Source of the DNA: Yonghaparkia sp. Root332
Lineage (GTDB): Bacteria > Actinomycetota > Actinomycetes > Actinomycetales > Microbacteriaceae
Assembly (NCBI RefSeq): GCF_001425665.1
Contig: NZ_LMCX01000002.1
Span: forward strand, 1-64,000
DNA length: 64,000 nucleotides
Direction of reading: 5' to 3'
The stretch's first letter is position 1. Each line of letters begins with the position of its first letter. The notes under the pieces are model-generated. The model ran no database searches. It saw only the letters and a list, made by a program, of their open reading frames with translations, and had not been told where the DNA came from. Shown in pieces: positions 50,375 through 59,045 of this stretch. The position numbers were made by a program, and so were the translations under genes.

Positions 50375-51796
50375 ATGAGCCAGCGAGAGGGCCGCTTCGA
50401 CTTCGTCGTCGTCTCCAACCGACTCCCCGTCGACCGGGTGATCGAGGCGGACGGGACGACGAGCTGGCAGCGCTCTCCCGGGGGCCTCGTGACCGCCCTC
50501 GAGCCCGTCATGCGCGCGGCCGACGGCGCCTGGGTGGGCTGGCCGGGCAAGCCCGACGTCGAGGTAGAGCCGTTCGAGGCCGACGACATGCATCTCGTGC
50601 CGGTCGCGCTCACCTCCGGCGAGGTCGAGCGCTACTACGAGGGCTTCAGCAACGACACGCTCTGGCCGCTCTACCACGACGTGATCTCCCCGCCCGCCTA
50701 TCACCGCGAGTGGTGGGAGACCTACAAGGAGGTCAACGAGCGCTTCGCCCGCGCGAGCGCCGAGGTCGCCGCACCGAACGCGACCGTCTGGGTGCAGGAC
50801 TACCAGCTGCAGCTCGTGCCCGCGCTGCTGCGGGCGATGCGCCCCGATCTCACGATCGGCTTCTTCAACCACATCCCCTTCCCGCCGTACGGCATCTACT
50901 CGCAGCTGCCGTGGCGTCGCGCGATCGCCGAGGGCCTCCTCGGCGCCGACGTCATCGGCTTCCAGCGCTCCTCAGACGCGGCCAACTTCTTCAGCGCCGT
51001 TCGCCGCCTGTTCGGCTACGGCACCCGCAGCCCCGAGATCCGCGTGCCCGACGGCGCGGGCGGCCACCGGTCGGTCATCGCGAAGGCCTTCCCGATCTCG
51101 ATCGACGTCGAGAGCTTCGAGGAGATCGCGCGGCGCCCCGAGGTCATCGAGCGGGCCCGGCAGATCCGCCAGGACCTCGGGAACCCGACGACGATCATGC
51201 TCGGCGTCGACCGCCTCGACTACACCAAGGGCATCGGCCACCGGCTCAAGGCGTTCGGCGAGCTGCTGCGCGACCGCTCCGTCAGCACGGAGAACGTCAC
51301 GCTCGTGCAGGTCGCGAGCCCGAGCCGTGAGCGCGTGGAGGCGTACATGCAGCTGCGCGACGAGATCGAGCTCACCGTCGGCCGGCTCAACGGCGACTTC
51401 TCCACCATCAGCCACCCGGCGATCGCATACCTCCACCACGGGTACCCGCGCGAGGAGATGGTGGCGCTCTACCTCGCCGCCGACGTCATGCTCGTCACGG
51501 CCCTGCGCGACGGCATGAACCTCGTCGCGAAGGAGTACGTCGCCTGCCGGCACGACGAGGACGGCGTGCTCATCCTCAGCGAGTTCGCCGGCGCGGCCGA
51601 CGAGCTGCGCAACGCCCTCCTGGTGAACCCCCACGACATCGAGGGCATCAAGGAGGCCATGCTGCAGGCGATCGAGATGCCCAAGCGCGAGCGCTCGACC
51701 CGCATGCGGGCGCTGCGCCGCCGCGTGCGCGAGAACGACGTCGCCCGCTGGTCGCAGACCTTCCTCGACACGCTCCGCCACGTCGGGCACCGCTGA
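50375..51796 (+). CDS. otsA: Trehalose-6-phosphate synthase
   Basis: 473 residues, GT20 family. VVVSNRLPVDR, WVGWPG, YHDVISPPAYHREWWETYKEVN, WVQDYQLQLVPALLR, GFFNHIPFPPYGIYSQLPWR, MLGVDRLDYTKGIGHRLKAF and TALRDGMNLVAKEYVACR are all present. It joins UDP- or GDP/ADP-glucose with glucose-6-phosphate to give trehalose-6-phosphate, for osmoprotection and stress. ATG at 50375 (MSQREGRFDFVVV) is preferred over an in-frame GTG 6 codons upstream. TACCGT (50298-50303) may be a -10 element. Confidence 0.96.
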   Translation: MSQREGRFDFVVVSNRLPVDRVIEADGTTSWQRSPGGLVTALEPVMRAADGAWVGWPGKPDVEVEPFEADDMHLVPVALTSGEVERYYEGFSNDTLWPLYHDVISPPAYHREWWETYKEVNERFARASAEVAAPNATVWVQDYQLQLVPALLRAMRPDLTIGFFNHIPFPPYGIYSQLPWRRAIAEGLLGADVIGFQRSSDAANFFSAVRRLFGYGTRSPEIRVPDGAGGHRSVIAKAFPISIDVESFEEIARRPEVIERARQIRQDLGNPTTIMLGVDRLDYTKGIGHRLKAFGELLRDRSVSTENVTLVQVASPSRERVEAYMQLRDEIELTVGRLNGDFSTISHPAIAYLHHGYPREEMVALYLAADVMLVTALRDGMNLVAKEYVACRHDEDGVLILSEFAGAADELRNALLVNPHDIEGIKEAMLQAIEMPKRERSTRMRALRRRVRENDVARWSQTFLDTLRHVGHR

Positions 51797-51799
51797 GCG

Positions 51800-52642
51800 A
51801 TGGGCGACCGCAGCGCAGTAGCCGGCTCGGCGGCCGGTCGCGACCTCGATCAGAACCTCGATCCGGACCTCATCAGCGCCCTCGAGCGCGTCGCCGAGGC
51901 CCCGACGCTCCTCATCGCGCTCGACTTCGACGGCACGCTCGCACCGCTCGTCGACGACCCTGACGACTCCCGCGCCCTCCCCGCCGCCCGCACCGCCCTC
52001 GACGCGCTGGGCGCGCTCCCCGGCACGATCGTCGCCCTGGTCTCGGGTCGGTCGCTCGAGAGCCTCGCGCGCGTCGCCGAGGCGCCCGACGACCAGCCGC
52101 TCGTCGGCTCGCACGGCCTGGAGGTGCGCTTCGCGGCGGCGGATGCCCGCCCCGCCGTCGACGACGCCGATGCCGCCCGCGTGGCCGCGCTCCGATCGCG
52201 GCTCGAGCCCCTCGTCGCCGCCGTGCCGGGGGCCTGGATCGAGCCGAAGCCCGCCGGCCTCGCCGTGCACTCCCGCCGCGTCGACGACCCCGACGCCGTG
52301 GGCGCCCTCGTCGAGGCGGTGCATGCCGAGGCGGTCGCCGTCGACGACGCCCTCACCGTCCGCGACGGCCGCGACGTGGTCGAGTTCGCCGTGCGGGACG
52401 CGACCAAGGGCGACGGCCTCCGCGCGCTCGTCGAGCGCTTCGCCCCCGACGCGGTGCTCTTCGCGGGGGATGACGTGACCGACGAGGACGCCCTCGCCGT
52501 GCTCGGCCCGCGGGACCTCGGGATCAAGGTGGGCGAGGCCGCGTCCAGCGCCCGGGCGCGCGTGGCCGACCCGGAGCAGCTGGCGGTCGCGCTCGCGCAC
52601 CTCCTCCGATCGCGTGAGAGCTTCTCAGGCGACGCTCGGTAA
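51800..52642 (+). CDS. otsB: Trehalose-6-phosphate phosphatase
   Basis: 280 residues, HAD superfamily. The nucleophile motif DFDGTLAPLVDDPD (about residues 42-55), Ser motif VALVSGRS, GSHGLE and the metal site AGDDVTDEDAL are intact. It removes phosphate from trehalose-6-phosphate made by OtsA, whose gene ends 3 bp upstream. The TAA stop is also the first half of a TAAACT -10 element for the Mrp operon. Confidence 0.95.
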   Translation: MGDRSAVAGSAAGRDLDQNLDPDLISALERVAEAPTLLIALDFDGTLAPLVDDPDDSRALPAARTALDALGALPGTIVALVSGRSLESLARVAEAPDDQPLVGSHGLEVRFAAADARPAVDDADAARVAALRSRLEPLVAAVPGAWIEPKPAGLAVHSRRVDDPDAVGALVEAVHAEAVAVDDALTVRDGRDVVEFAVRDATKGDGLRALVERFAPDAVLFAGDDVTDEDALAVLGPRDLGIKVGEAASSARARVADPEQLAVALAHLLRSRESFSGDAR

Positions 52643-52645
52643 ACT
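52640..52645 (+). promoter_or_regulatory. -10 element of the Mrp operon overlapping the otsB stop
   Basis: TAAACT begins with the otsB TAA stop. The predicted start, 6-7 nt downstream, gives a leader of about 65 nt before the ATG at 52718, which has GGGAGGA upstream. No strong -35 element was found. Confidence 0.4.
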
Positions 52646-52717
52646 GGGGGGCGAGAGCGCCGGAACCGACGCCAGCCCTCTCCCGCCCGTGCCGCACCGA
52701 CACTCGAGGGAGGACCC

Positions 52718-55699
52718 ATGCTCGTCCTCCTCGCGCTGTTCGGAATCGCGGCCCTCCTGCTCGCCCCGCTCACGCGAGCGCTCACGAACCGCGTGTTCCT
52801 CGTGGCGGCCCTCGTCCCGCTGGGGGCCTTCGGCCATGCGCTCGTCGTCGGCCCGGGCATCCTCTCGGGGGGCCCGCTCGTCGAGCGCGCCGCGTGGGTC
52901 CCGCAGCTGCAGCTGACCCTCGATCTCGTCATGGACCCGCTGTCGTGGGTCATGACGCTCGTCGTCACGGGCGTGGGCGCGCTCGTGCTGCTCTACTGCG
53001 CGGCGTACTTCCGCAGCGACAGCGAGGGCATCGGTCGCTTCGCGGCGACGCTCACCGCGTTCGCCGGCGCCATGTACGGGCTCGTGCTGTCGGAGGACGT
53101 CTTCCTGCTCTTCGTCTTCTGGGAGCTCACGAGCGTGCTCTCCTACCTCCTGATCGGCCACTACCAGGGCCGCAGGGCGAGCCGCGGCGCGGCCCTGCAG
53201 GCGCTCATCACGACGACGCTCGGCGGGCTCGTCATGCTCGTGGGCCTGGTCCTGCTCGCCCAGCAGGCCGGCAGCGCGAGCATCCCCGTCATCATCGCGG
53301 CGGCGCCCGAGGGGGCGCTCACGACGACGGCGATCATCCTCGTCCTCGTCGGCGCGCTGTCGAAGTCGGCGATCCTGCCCTTCCACTTCTGGCTGCCCGG
53401 CGCGATGGCCGCCCCGACGCCCGTGAGCGCCTACCTTCACGCCGCCGCGATGGTGAAGGCGGGCGTCTACCTCATCGCGCGCTTCGCGCCGGCCTTCGCC
53501 GAGACCCCCTCGTGGCGCGAGATCCTCGTCGTGCTCGGGCTCGCCACCATGATCCTCGGCGGCTGGGTCGCCCTCCGGCAGACCGACCTCAAGCTCCTGC
53601 TCGCCTACGGCACGGTCAGCCAGCTCGGCCTTCTCGTCGTGATCACCGGGTGGGGCACGCGCGACGCCGCGCTCGCCGCGCTCGCCCTGCTCGTCGCCCA
53701 CGCGCTGTTCAAGTCGACGCTCTTCCTCGTCGTCGGCATCATCGACCACGGCGCCGGCACCCGCGATCTGCGCGCGCTCTCCGGGCTCGGGCGGCGCGCC
53801 CCCGTGCTCGCCGCGATCGCGGCCCTCGCCCTCGCCTCGATGGCGGGCCTTCCGCCGCTGTTCGGCTTCGTCGCGAAGGAGGCGGTCCTGCACGCGCTGC
53901 TCGTCGACGCGCTCGGCGGCGCGGACCTCGCCGCGATCGCGGTCGCGGGCGTCGTCGCCGGGTCCGCGCTCACGGCGGCCTACAGCATCCGTTTCTTCTG
54001 GGGCGCCTTCGCGACGAAGGGCGGCGTCGACGACGTGGAGGATCTCGATCACGTCGGTCCGGGGTTCCTCCTCGCGCCCGCCGTGCTCGCGGTCGCCGGG
54101 CTCGCGCTCGGCCCGCTCGCCGCGCTCGCCGACGCCGGGGTCGCCCCCTCCGCCGATGGGCTCCCGGCCGGGGTCGCCCCGAGCGCCCCGAGCGCCCCGA
54201 GCGGATCGGGGGAGGTCTACCACCTCGCACTCTGGCACGGGCCGACGCTCGAGCTCGGGCTCTCCCTCCTCGCGATCCTCGCCGGCGTCGCGATCTTCCT
54301 GGCGCGCGAGCCGATCGCCCGACTGCACGCGCGCGTGCACAGCCCGGTCAGCGCGTCGGAGCTCTACTGGGACGTCGTGGGCGGCGTCGACCGCCTCGCC
54401 GTGCGCGTGACGAGCCTCACCCAGCGCGGCTCGCTGCCGTTCTACCTCGGCGTCATCCTCGTCGTGTTCGTCGCCGGCACGGGCGCCACCCTGCTCATCG
54501 GCTCGAGCGGGCCCGGCGAGGTGCGCCTGTGGGACACCCCCGCCCAGGTCGCGATCGCCGTCATCATGGTCGCCTCCGCGGTCGCGGCGACGCGCGCGCA
54601 GAAGCGCTTCACCGCCGTCCTCGTCGTCGGCGTCACCGGCTTCGGCATGTCGGCGCTCTTCTCGATCATGGGCGCGCCCGACCTCGCGATCACGCAGATC
54701 CTCGTCGAGCTCGTGACCCTCATCGCGTTCGTCCTCGTCCTGCGGCGTCTGCCGGCCCAGCTCGGCGACCGGCACGGCAGCACCCGGAAGGGCCTTCGCG
54801 CCCTCATCGCCGTCGCCGTCGGCGCGACGATGGGGGTCATCGCCCTCGTCGCCGCGGGTGCGCGCACCGAGGCGCCCATCTCGCTCGCCTGGCCCGAGCT
54901 CGCCTACGAGATCGGACACGGCCGCAACACCGTCAACGTGGCTCTCGTCGACCTCCGCGCGTGGGACACCCTCGGCGAGCTCGCCGTGGTCATCGCGGCG
55001 GCGACGGGCGTGGCGAGCCTGCTGTTCATCCGCGGCCGCGACGACGCCCTGCCGCGCCCGGCGCGCGGCCTCGTGCGTCGGCGCGTCGAGCAGCGGCTCG
55101 ACCGCGTGCGCGAGCAGGGCCGCCCGGGCGAGCTGCGCAACGCGTGGATCCTCGCCGGGCCCTCGCTCGACCCCCGCAACCGCTCGATCCTGCTCGAGGT
55201 CGTCGTGCGCCTGACCTTCCACGCCACGGTCGTCGTCTCGATCTACCTGCTCTTCGCCGGGCACAACCTGCCCGGCGGCGGCTTCGCGGGAGGGCTCGTC
55301 GCCGGCCTCGCGCTCGTCGGGCGCTACCTCGCCGGAGGCCGCTACGAGCTCGGCGCCGCGGCGCCCGTCGGCGCGGGCGCGGTGCTCGGCACGGGCATGC
55401 TCCTCGCGGCCAGTACGGCAGCGATGCCGCTGATGCTGGGGGCGGATGCCCTGACCTCCGCGTTCGTCGAGACCGAGCTCCCCGTCCTCGGCCATGTCGA
55501 GTTCGTCACCTCGACGATCTTCGACGTCGGCGTCTACCTCGTCGTCGTCGGGCTCGTGCTCGACGTCCTCCGCAGCCTCGGCGCGGAGGTCGACCGGCAG
55601 GCCGACCCGGTCGAGCGCGCCATCGCCGCCGCGGGCTCCGCTCCTGCGGCAGTCAGCCCCCCGGCCGCCGCGGGCCCGCAGTCGGAGGGCCGCGCATGA
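52718..55699 (+). CDS. mrpA: Mrp Na+/H+ antiporter subunit A (with fused B domain)
   Basis: 993 residues, the length of MrpA proteins that carry the MrpB domain. The proton-antiporter module (about 100-440) has FVFWELTSVLSYLLIG with the conserved Glu, KSAILPFHFWLPGAMAAPTPVSAYLHAAAMVKAGVYL and LLAYGTVSQLGLL. C-terminal helices include FGMSALFSIMGAPDLAITQILVELVTLIAFVLVLRRLP, and the MrpB part (about 830-960) has HNLPGGGFAGGLVAGLAL. No separate mrpB gene follows, which agrees with a fusion. It is the first gene of a six-gene, overlap-linked operon for sodium export and pH homeostasis. Confidence 0.95.
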   Translation: MLVLLALFGIAALLLAPLTRALTNRVFLVAALVPLGAFGHALVVGPGILSGGPLVERAAWVPQLQLTLDLVMDPLSWVMTLVVTGVGALVLLYCAAYFRSDSEGIGRFAATLTAFAGAMYGLVLSEDVFLLFVFWELTSVLSYLLIGHYQGRRASRGAALQALITTTLGGLVMLVGLVLLAQQAGSASIPVIIAAAPEGALTTTAIILVLVGALSKSAILPFHFWLPGAMAAPTPVSAYLHAAAMVKAGVYLIARFAPAFAETPSWREILVVLGLATMILGGWVALRQTDLKLLLAYGTVSQLGLLVVITGWGTRDAALAALALLVAHALFKSTLFLVVGIIDHGAGTRDLRALSGLGRRAPVLAAIAALALASMAGLPPLFGFVAKEAVLHALLVDALGGADLAAIAVAGVVAGSALTAAYSIRFFWGAFATKGGVDDVEDLDHVGPGFLLAPAVLAVAGLALGPLAALADAGVAPSADGLPAGVAPSAPSAPSGSGEVYHLALWHGPTLELGLSLLAILAGVAIFLAREPIARLHARVHSPVSASELYWDVVGGVDRLAVRVTSLTQRGSLPFYLGVILVVFVAGTGATLLIGSSGPGEVRLWDTPAQVAIAVIMVASAVAATRAQKRFTAVLVVGVTGFGMSALFSIMGAPDLAITQILVELVTLIAFVLVLRRLPAQLGDRHGSTRKGLRALIAVAVGATMGVIALVAAGARTEAPISLAWPELAYEIGHGRNTVNVALVDLRAWDTLGELAVVIAAATGVASLLFIRGRDDALPRPARGLVRRRVEQRLDRVREQGRPGELRNAWILAGPSLDPRNRSILLEVVVRLTFHATVVVSIYLLFAGHNLPGGGFAGGLVAGLALVGRYLAGGRYELGAAAPVGAGAVLGTGMLLAASTAAMPLMLGADALTSAFVETELPVLGHVEFVTSTIFDVGVYLVVVGLVLDVLRSLGAEVDRQADPVERAIAAAGSAPAAVSPPAAAGPQSEGRA

Positions 55700-56130
55700 C
55701 CGTCTCGCTCGTCCTCGTGATCGTCATGTCCGCGATGTACGCGTGCGCCGTGTATCTGCTGCTCGAGCGGAGCCTCACCCGCGTGCTCCTCGGATTCCTG
55801 CTCGCGGGCAACGCGACCAACCTGCTGATCCTCATCATGGTCGGCGAGGCGGGCGTCGCTCCGATCTTCGACGAGTCGATCGAGGCGTCCGAGTACACCG
55901 ATCCGCTGCCTCAGGCCCTCATCCTCACCGCGATCGTGATCACCTTCGCCGTCTCCTCCTTCCTGCTCGCGCTCATCTATCGCTCCTGGCGCCTGGCCAA
56001 CGCCGACGACGTCAGCGACGACGCCGACGACCTCGCCCTGCGCGGCGGCGCCGTGCTCATCGCGGCGGAGGAGACCCTGCCGGAGTCGTCGACCACCGAC
56101 TTCCCGCTCGAGGGCGAGGAGTCGCGATGA
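55696..56130 (+). CDS. mrpC: Mrp antiporter subunit C
   Basis: 144 residues with three transmembrane helices, related to NuoK/MnhC: YACAVYLLLERSLTRVLLGFLLAGNATNLLIL and DPLPQALILTAIVITFAVSSFLLAL. The acidic C-terminal tail (residues 110-144) is variable. ATG overlaps the mrpA stop (ATGA). Confidence 0.95.
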   Translation: MTVSLVLVIVMSAMYACAVYLLLERSLTRVLLGFLLAGNATNLLILIMVGEAGVAPIFDESIEASEYTDPLPQALILTAIVITFAVSSFLLALIYRSWRLANADDVSDDADDLALRGGAVLIAAEETLPESSTTDFPLEGEESR

Positions 56131-57704
56131 CCGCCCTCGTCCCGCTCGTCGTCCTCGTGCCCCTGCTCGGAGCGGCCCTCACGCTGGTCGCCGGTCGCCG
56201 CCCGCAACCGCAGCGGGTCATCGCGATCGGCGCGCTCGTCATCGAGCTCGTCATCGGCATCGTCCTGCTCATCCACGTCGACCAGGTCGAGCCGCTCGTC
56301 ATGGAGGTCGGAGGCTGGCAGGCGCCCTTCGGCATCGTGCTGGTCGTCGACCGACTCGCCGCGCTGATGATCGTCGTCTCCGCGATCGTGCTCCTCGCGG
56401 TCCTCGTCTTCTCGGTCGGGCAGGGTCTCGCCGACGGCGACGAGGAGACCCCCGTCTCGATCTACAACCCCACCTACCTGATCCTGACCACGGGCGTCAT
56501 GATCGCCTTCATCGCCGGCGACCTGTTCAACCTCTACGTGGGCTTCGAGATCCTGCTCGTCTCCAGCTACGTGCTCATCACCCTCGGCGGCACCGAGTCG
56601 CGGATCCGGGCCGGCGTCACGTACGTGGTGGTGAGCCTGCTCTCCTCGCTGCTCTTCCTCGCGTCGATCGCGATGATCTACGGCGCGCTCGGAACCGTGA
56701 CGATCGCGCAGATCGCGCAGCGCATCGGCGAGATCCCGGTCGACGTCCAGATCCTCCTGCACGTCATGCTGCTCGTCGCCTTCGGCATCAAGGCCGCCGT
56801 CTTCCCGCTGTCGTTCTGGCTGCCGGACTCCTATCCGACGGCGCCCGCACCGGTCACGGCGGCCTTCGCGGGCCTCCTCACCAAGATCGGCGTGTACGCG
56901 ATCATCCGCGTCGAGACCGTCATCTTCCCCGGCCCCGAGCTCAACCCCGCTCTCATGGTGCTCGCGCTGCTCACGATGGTCGTCGGGGCGCTCGGAGCGG
57001 TCGCGCAGGCCGACATCAAGCGGATCCTCTCGTTCACGCTCGTCAGCCACATCGGCTACATGATCCTCGGCGTCGCCCTGGGCACCGTCGAGGGCACGGC
57101 GGCGGCGATCTTCTACATCGTCCATCACATCGTCGTGCAGACGACGCTCTTCCTCGCCGCGGGCCTCATCGAGCGCGAGGCGGGCAGCACCTCGATCACG
57201 CGCATCGGAGGACTGCTGGCGAGCGCCCCGCTGGTCGCGGCGCTGTTCTTCATCCCCGCCCTCAATCTGGGCGGCATCCCGCCCTTCTCCGGCTTCCTCG
57301 GCAAGCTCGGCCTGTTCCAGGCCGCCGCCCAGCAGGGGGATGCCCTGGCCTACGCGCTCATCGGCGCCGGAGCCCTCGTCTCCCTCCTCACCCTCTACGC
57401 GCTCGTGCGCGTCTGGAACCTCGCGTTCTGGCGCTCGGCCGATGCGGTGGAGGGCGATGAATCGCGACTCCTGCGCTCGGTGGAGGAGGCGCCTCTGAAC
57501 ACCTCGACGGTCTCGGGCGCCCGAACCACCCCTCGGCTCATGACCCTGTCGACGGCGGGGATGGTCGCCGTCGGGCTCGCTCTGACGGTGTTCGCCGGGC
57601 CGGTCTACGGCGTCGCGAGCCGCGCGGGTGAGAATCTCGACGGCCCGGGCGCCTACATCCAGCTCGTCTTCCCCGGCTCCAGCGAGGGGGCCGAGCTCGA
57701 GTGA
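56127..57704 (+). CDS. mrpD: Mrp antiporter subunit D
   Basis: 525 residues, about 14 transmembrane helices, NuoN/NuoM-like. FNLYVGFEILLVSSYVLITLG carries the conserved Glu. GIKAAVFPLSFWLPDSYPTAPAPVTAAFAGLLTKIGVYAIIR carries the key Lys, and DIKRILSFTLVSHIGYMILG and GGIPPFSGFLGKLGLF complete the set. It forms one of the two proton-translocating channels of the complex. ATG overlaps the mrpC stop. Confidence 0.95.
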   Translation: MTALVPLVVLVPLLGAALTLVAGRRPQPQRVIAIGALVIELVIGIVLLIHVDQVEPLVMEVGGWQAPFGIVLVVDRLAALMIVVSAIVLLAVLVFSVGQGLADGDEETPVSIYNPTYLILTTGVMIAFIAGDLFNLYVGFEILLVSSYVLITLGGTESRIRAGVTYVVVSLLSSLLFLASIAMIYGALGTVTIAQIAQRIGEIPVDVQILLHVMLLVAFGIKAAVFPLSFWLPDSYPTAPAPVTAAFAGLLTKIGVYAIIRVETVIFPGPELNPALMVLALLTMVVGALGAVAQADIKRILSFTLVSHIGYMILGVALGTVEGTAAAIFYIVHHIVVQTTLFLAAGLIEREAGSTSITRIGGLLASAPLVAALFFIPALNLGGIPPFSGFLGKLGLFQAAAQQGDALAYALIGAGALVSLLTLYALVRVWNLAFWRSADAVEGDESRLLRSVEEAPLNTSTVSGARTTPRLMTLSTAGMVAVGLALTVFAGPVYGVASRAGENLDGPGAYIQLVFPGSSEGAELE

Positions 57705-58255
57705 CCGATCACGACTCCCGCGTGCTCGAGCGAGAGCGCGTGCCTCTGCGACAGCAGGTTCCGCTCCTCGTCGCGCTCGTCCTGCTCTGGATGATGCTGT
57801 GGGGCTCCGTGACGCCGCTCACGATCCTCACCGGGGTCGTCGTGGCTCTCGTCGTCACGCGCACGCTGTACCTTCCGCCGGTCGCGCTCTCCGGTCGCTT
57901 CCACCTCGGATGGGCGCTGGTCTTCCTCGCCCGCTTCGCCGTCGATCTCGTCGTCGCCTCGGTTCAGGTCGCCTGGTTCGCGTTCCGACCGCGCGGCGTG
58001 CGGCGCAACGCCGTCATCCGCGTCGATCTGACGACCCGCAGCGACCTCGTGCTGACGGGCACGGCGCTCGCCGTCTCGCTCGTCCCCGGATCCGTCGTGC
58101 TCGAGGTCGATCGACCGAACTCGGTGCTCTACGTGCACGCGCTCGGGGTCGACTCGACCGAGCGCGTGGAGCGCACGCGCGCGCACGTGCTCGACTGCGA
58201 GCGGCGGCTGCTGCGGGCGATCGGCTCGCACGAGGAATGGGAGGCGGTGCGATGA
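57701..58255 (+). CDS. mrpE: Mrp antiporter subunit E
   Basis: 184 residues. Two or three N-terminal transmembrane helices (about 19-60 and 70-92) precede the MnhE core ARFAVDLVVASVQVAWFAFRP. The cytoplasmic portion has LTGTALAVSLVPGSVVLEVD and the ALGVDSTERVERTRAHVLDCERRLLRAIG tail. GTG overlaps the mrpD stop (GTGA). Confidence 0.93.
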   Translation: MTDHDSRVLERERVPLRQQVPLLVALVLLWMMLWGSVTPLTILTGVVVALVVTRTLYLPPVALSGRFHLGWALVFLARFAVDLVVASVQVAWFAFRPRGVRRNAVIRVDLTTRSDLVLTGTALAVSLVPGSVVLEVDRPNSVLYVHALGVDSTERVERTRAHVLDCERRLLRAIGSHEEWEAVR

Positions 58256-58581
58256 GCGTCCTCATCATCATCGCGAGCGCGATCCTGTCCGTCGCCGCGA
58301 TCGTCGCCCTGTGGCGGGTCGTCCGCGGCCCGAGCACCGTCGACCGCGTCATCGGCTCCGACGTGCTGCTGACGACGCTCACCCTCGTCGTCGGGACCGA
58401 GATGGTCGCGACGGGCCACACGCGCACGATCCCGCTCATGGTCGTGCTGGCCGCGACCGCTCTCCTCGGCACGGTCGCCGTCGCCCGCTTCGTCACCCGA
58501 CCCGAGGGGACGGCCACGAGCACGGCGGCCACCGGGCCCGCCTCGGCGCAGCCCGACGACACCGAGAAGGGGATGAGCTGA
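58252..58581 (+). CDS. mrpF: Mrp antiporter subunit F
   Basis: 109 residues, three transmembrane helices, with WRVVRGPSTVDRVIGSDVLLTTLTLVVGTEM the MnhF signature. The polar C-terminal 20 residues are variable. ATG overlaps the mrpE stop. Confidence 0.93.
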   Translation: MSVLIIIASAILSVAAIVALWRVVRGPSTVDRVIGSDVLLTTLTLVVGTEMVATGHTRTIPLMVVLAATALLGTVAVARFVTRPEGTATSTAATGPASAQPDDTEKGMS

Positions 58582-59036
58582 TGGTCGACGCCGAGCCCTG
58601 GGCCAGCATCCTCGACATCGCCGCGGGCGTCCTGCTCGTCGGCGGGGCGATCCTGTCGCTCGCCGCTGCCGTCGGACTCGTCCGCTTCCCCGATGCCCTC
58701 AGCCGGCTGCACGCCGCGACGAAGCCGCAGATCCTCGGCCTCGTGCTCGTCGTCCTCGCTCTCGCCCTCAGCCAGCGCAGTTGGGCGGCGCTGCTCCTGC
58801 TCACCCCCGTGATCGTGCTGCAGATGCTCACCGCGCCGATCGCGGCGCACATGGTGGGCCGCGCCGGATACCGCACGGGTGACTTCGACGCCTCGACGCT
58901 CGTGGTCGACGAGCTGGCGGCGGATGTCGCGGACGCTGGCCGCTCGGACCTCCCCGGTTCGTCCGATCCGATCGATCGCCCGGTCGGGGATGCGGCCCGC
59001 CCCGGACCGTCAGAAGAGCCCCCCGCCGAGGCATAA
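58581..59036 (+). CDS. mrpG: Mrp antiporter subunit G
   Basis: 151 residues. Three transmembrane helices with GAILSLAAAVGLVRFPDALSRLHAATKPQILGLVLVVLALAL, the PhaG/MnhG signature, followed by a long acidic and Pro-rich tail (about 105-151). ATG overlaps the mrpF stop by one base. The TAA stop at 59034 is shared with the ilvD -10 element. Confidence 0.93.
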   Translation: MVDAEPWASILDIAAGVLLVGGAILSLAAAVGLVRFPDALSRLHAATKPQILGLVLVVLALALSQRSWAALLLLTPVIVLQMLTAPIAAHMVGRAGYRTGDFDASTLVVDELAADVADAGRSDLPGSSDPIDRPVGDAARPGPSEEPPAEA

Positions 59037-59039
59037 ACT
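59034..59039 (+). promoter_or_regulatory. -10 element of ilvD overlapping the mrpG stop codon
   Basis: TAAACT uses the mrpG TAA as its first half and ends 6 nt before the ilvD ATG at 59046, so ilvD should have a leaderless transcript. No Shine-Dalgarno is present. Confidence 0.5.
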
Positions 59040-59045
59040 CTGTCC

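Noticed and set aside
52643-52717. Riboswitch in the Mrp leader
   Set aside because: The 75-nt stretch is GC-rich, but I cannot match it to a known sodium or other riboswitch fold and see no clear alternative hairpins.
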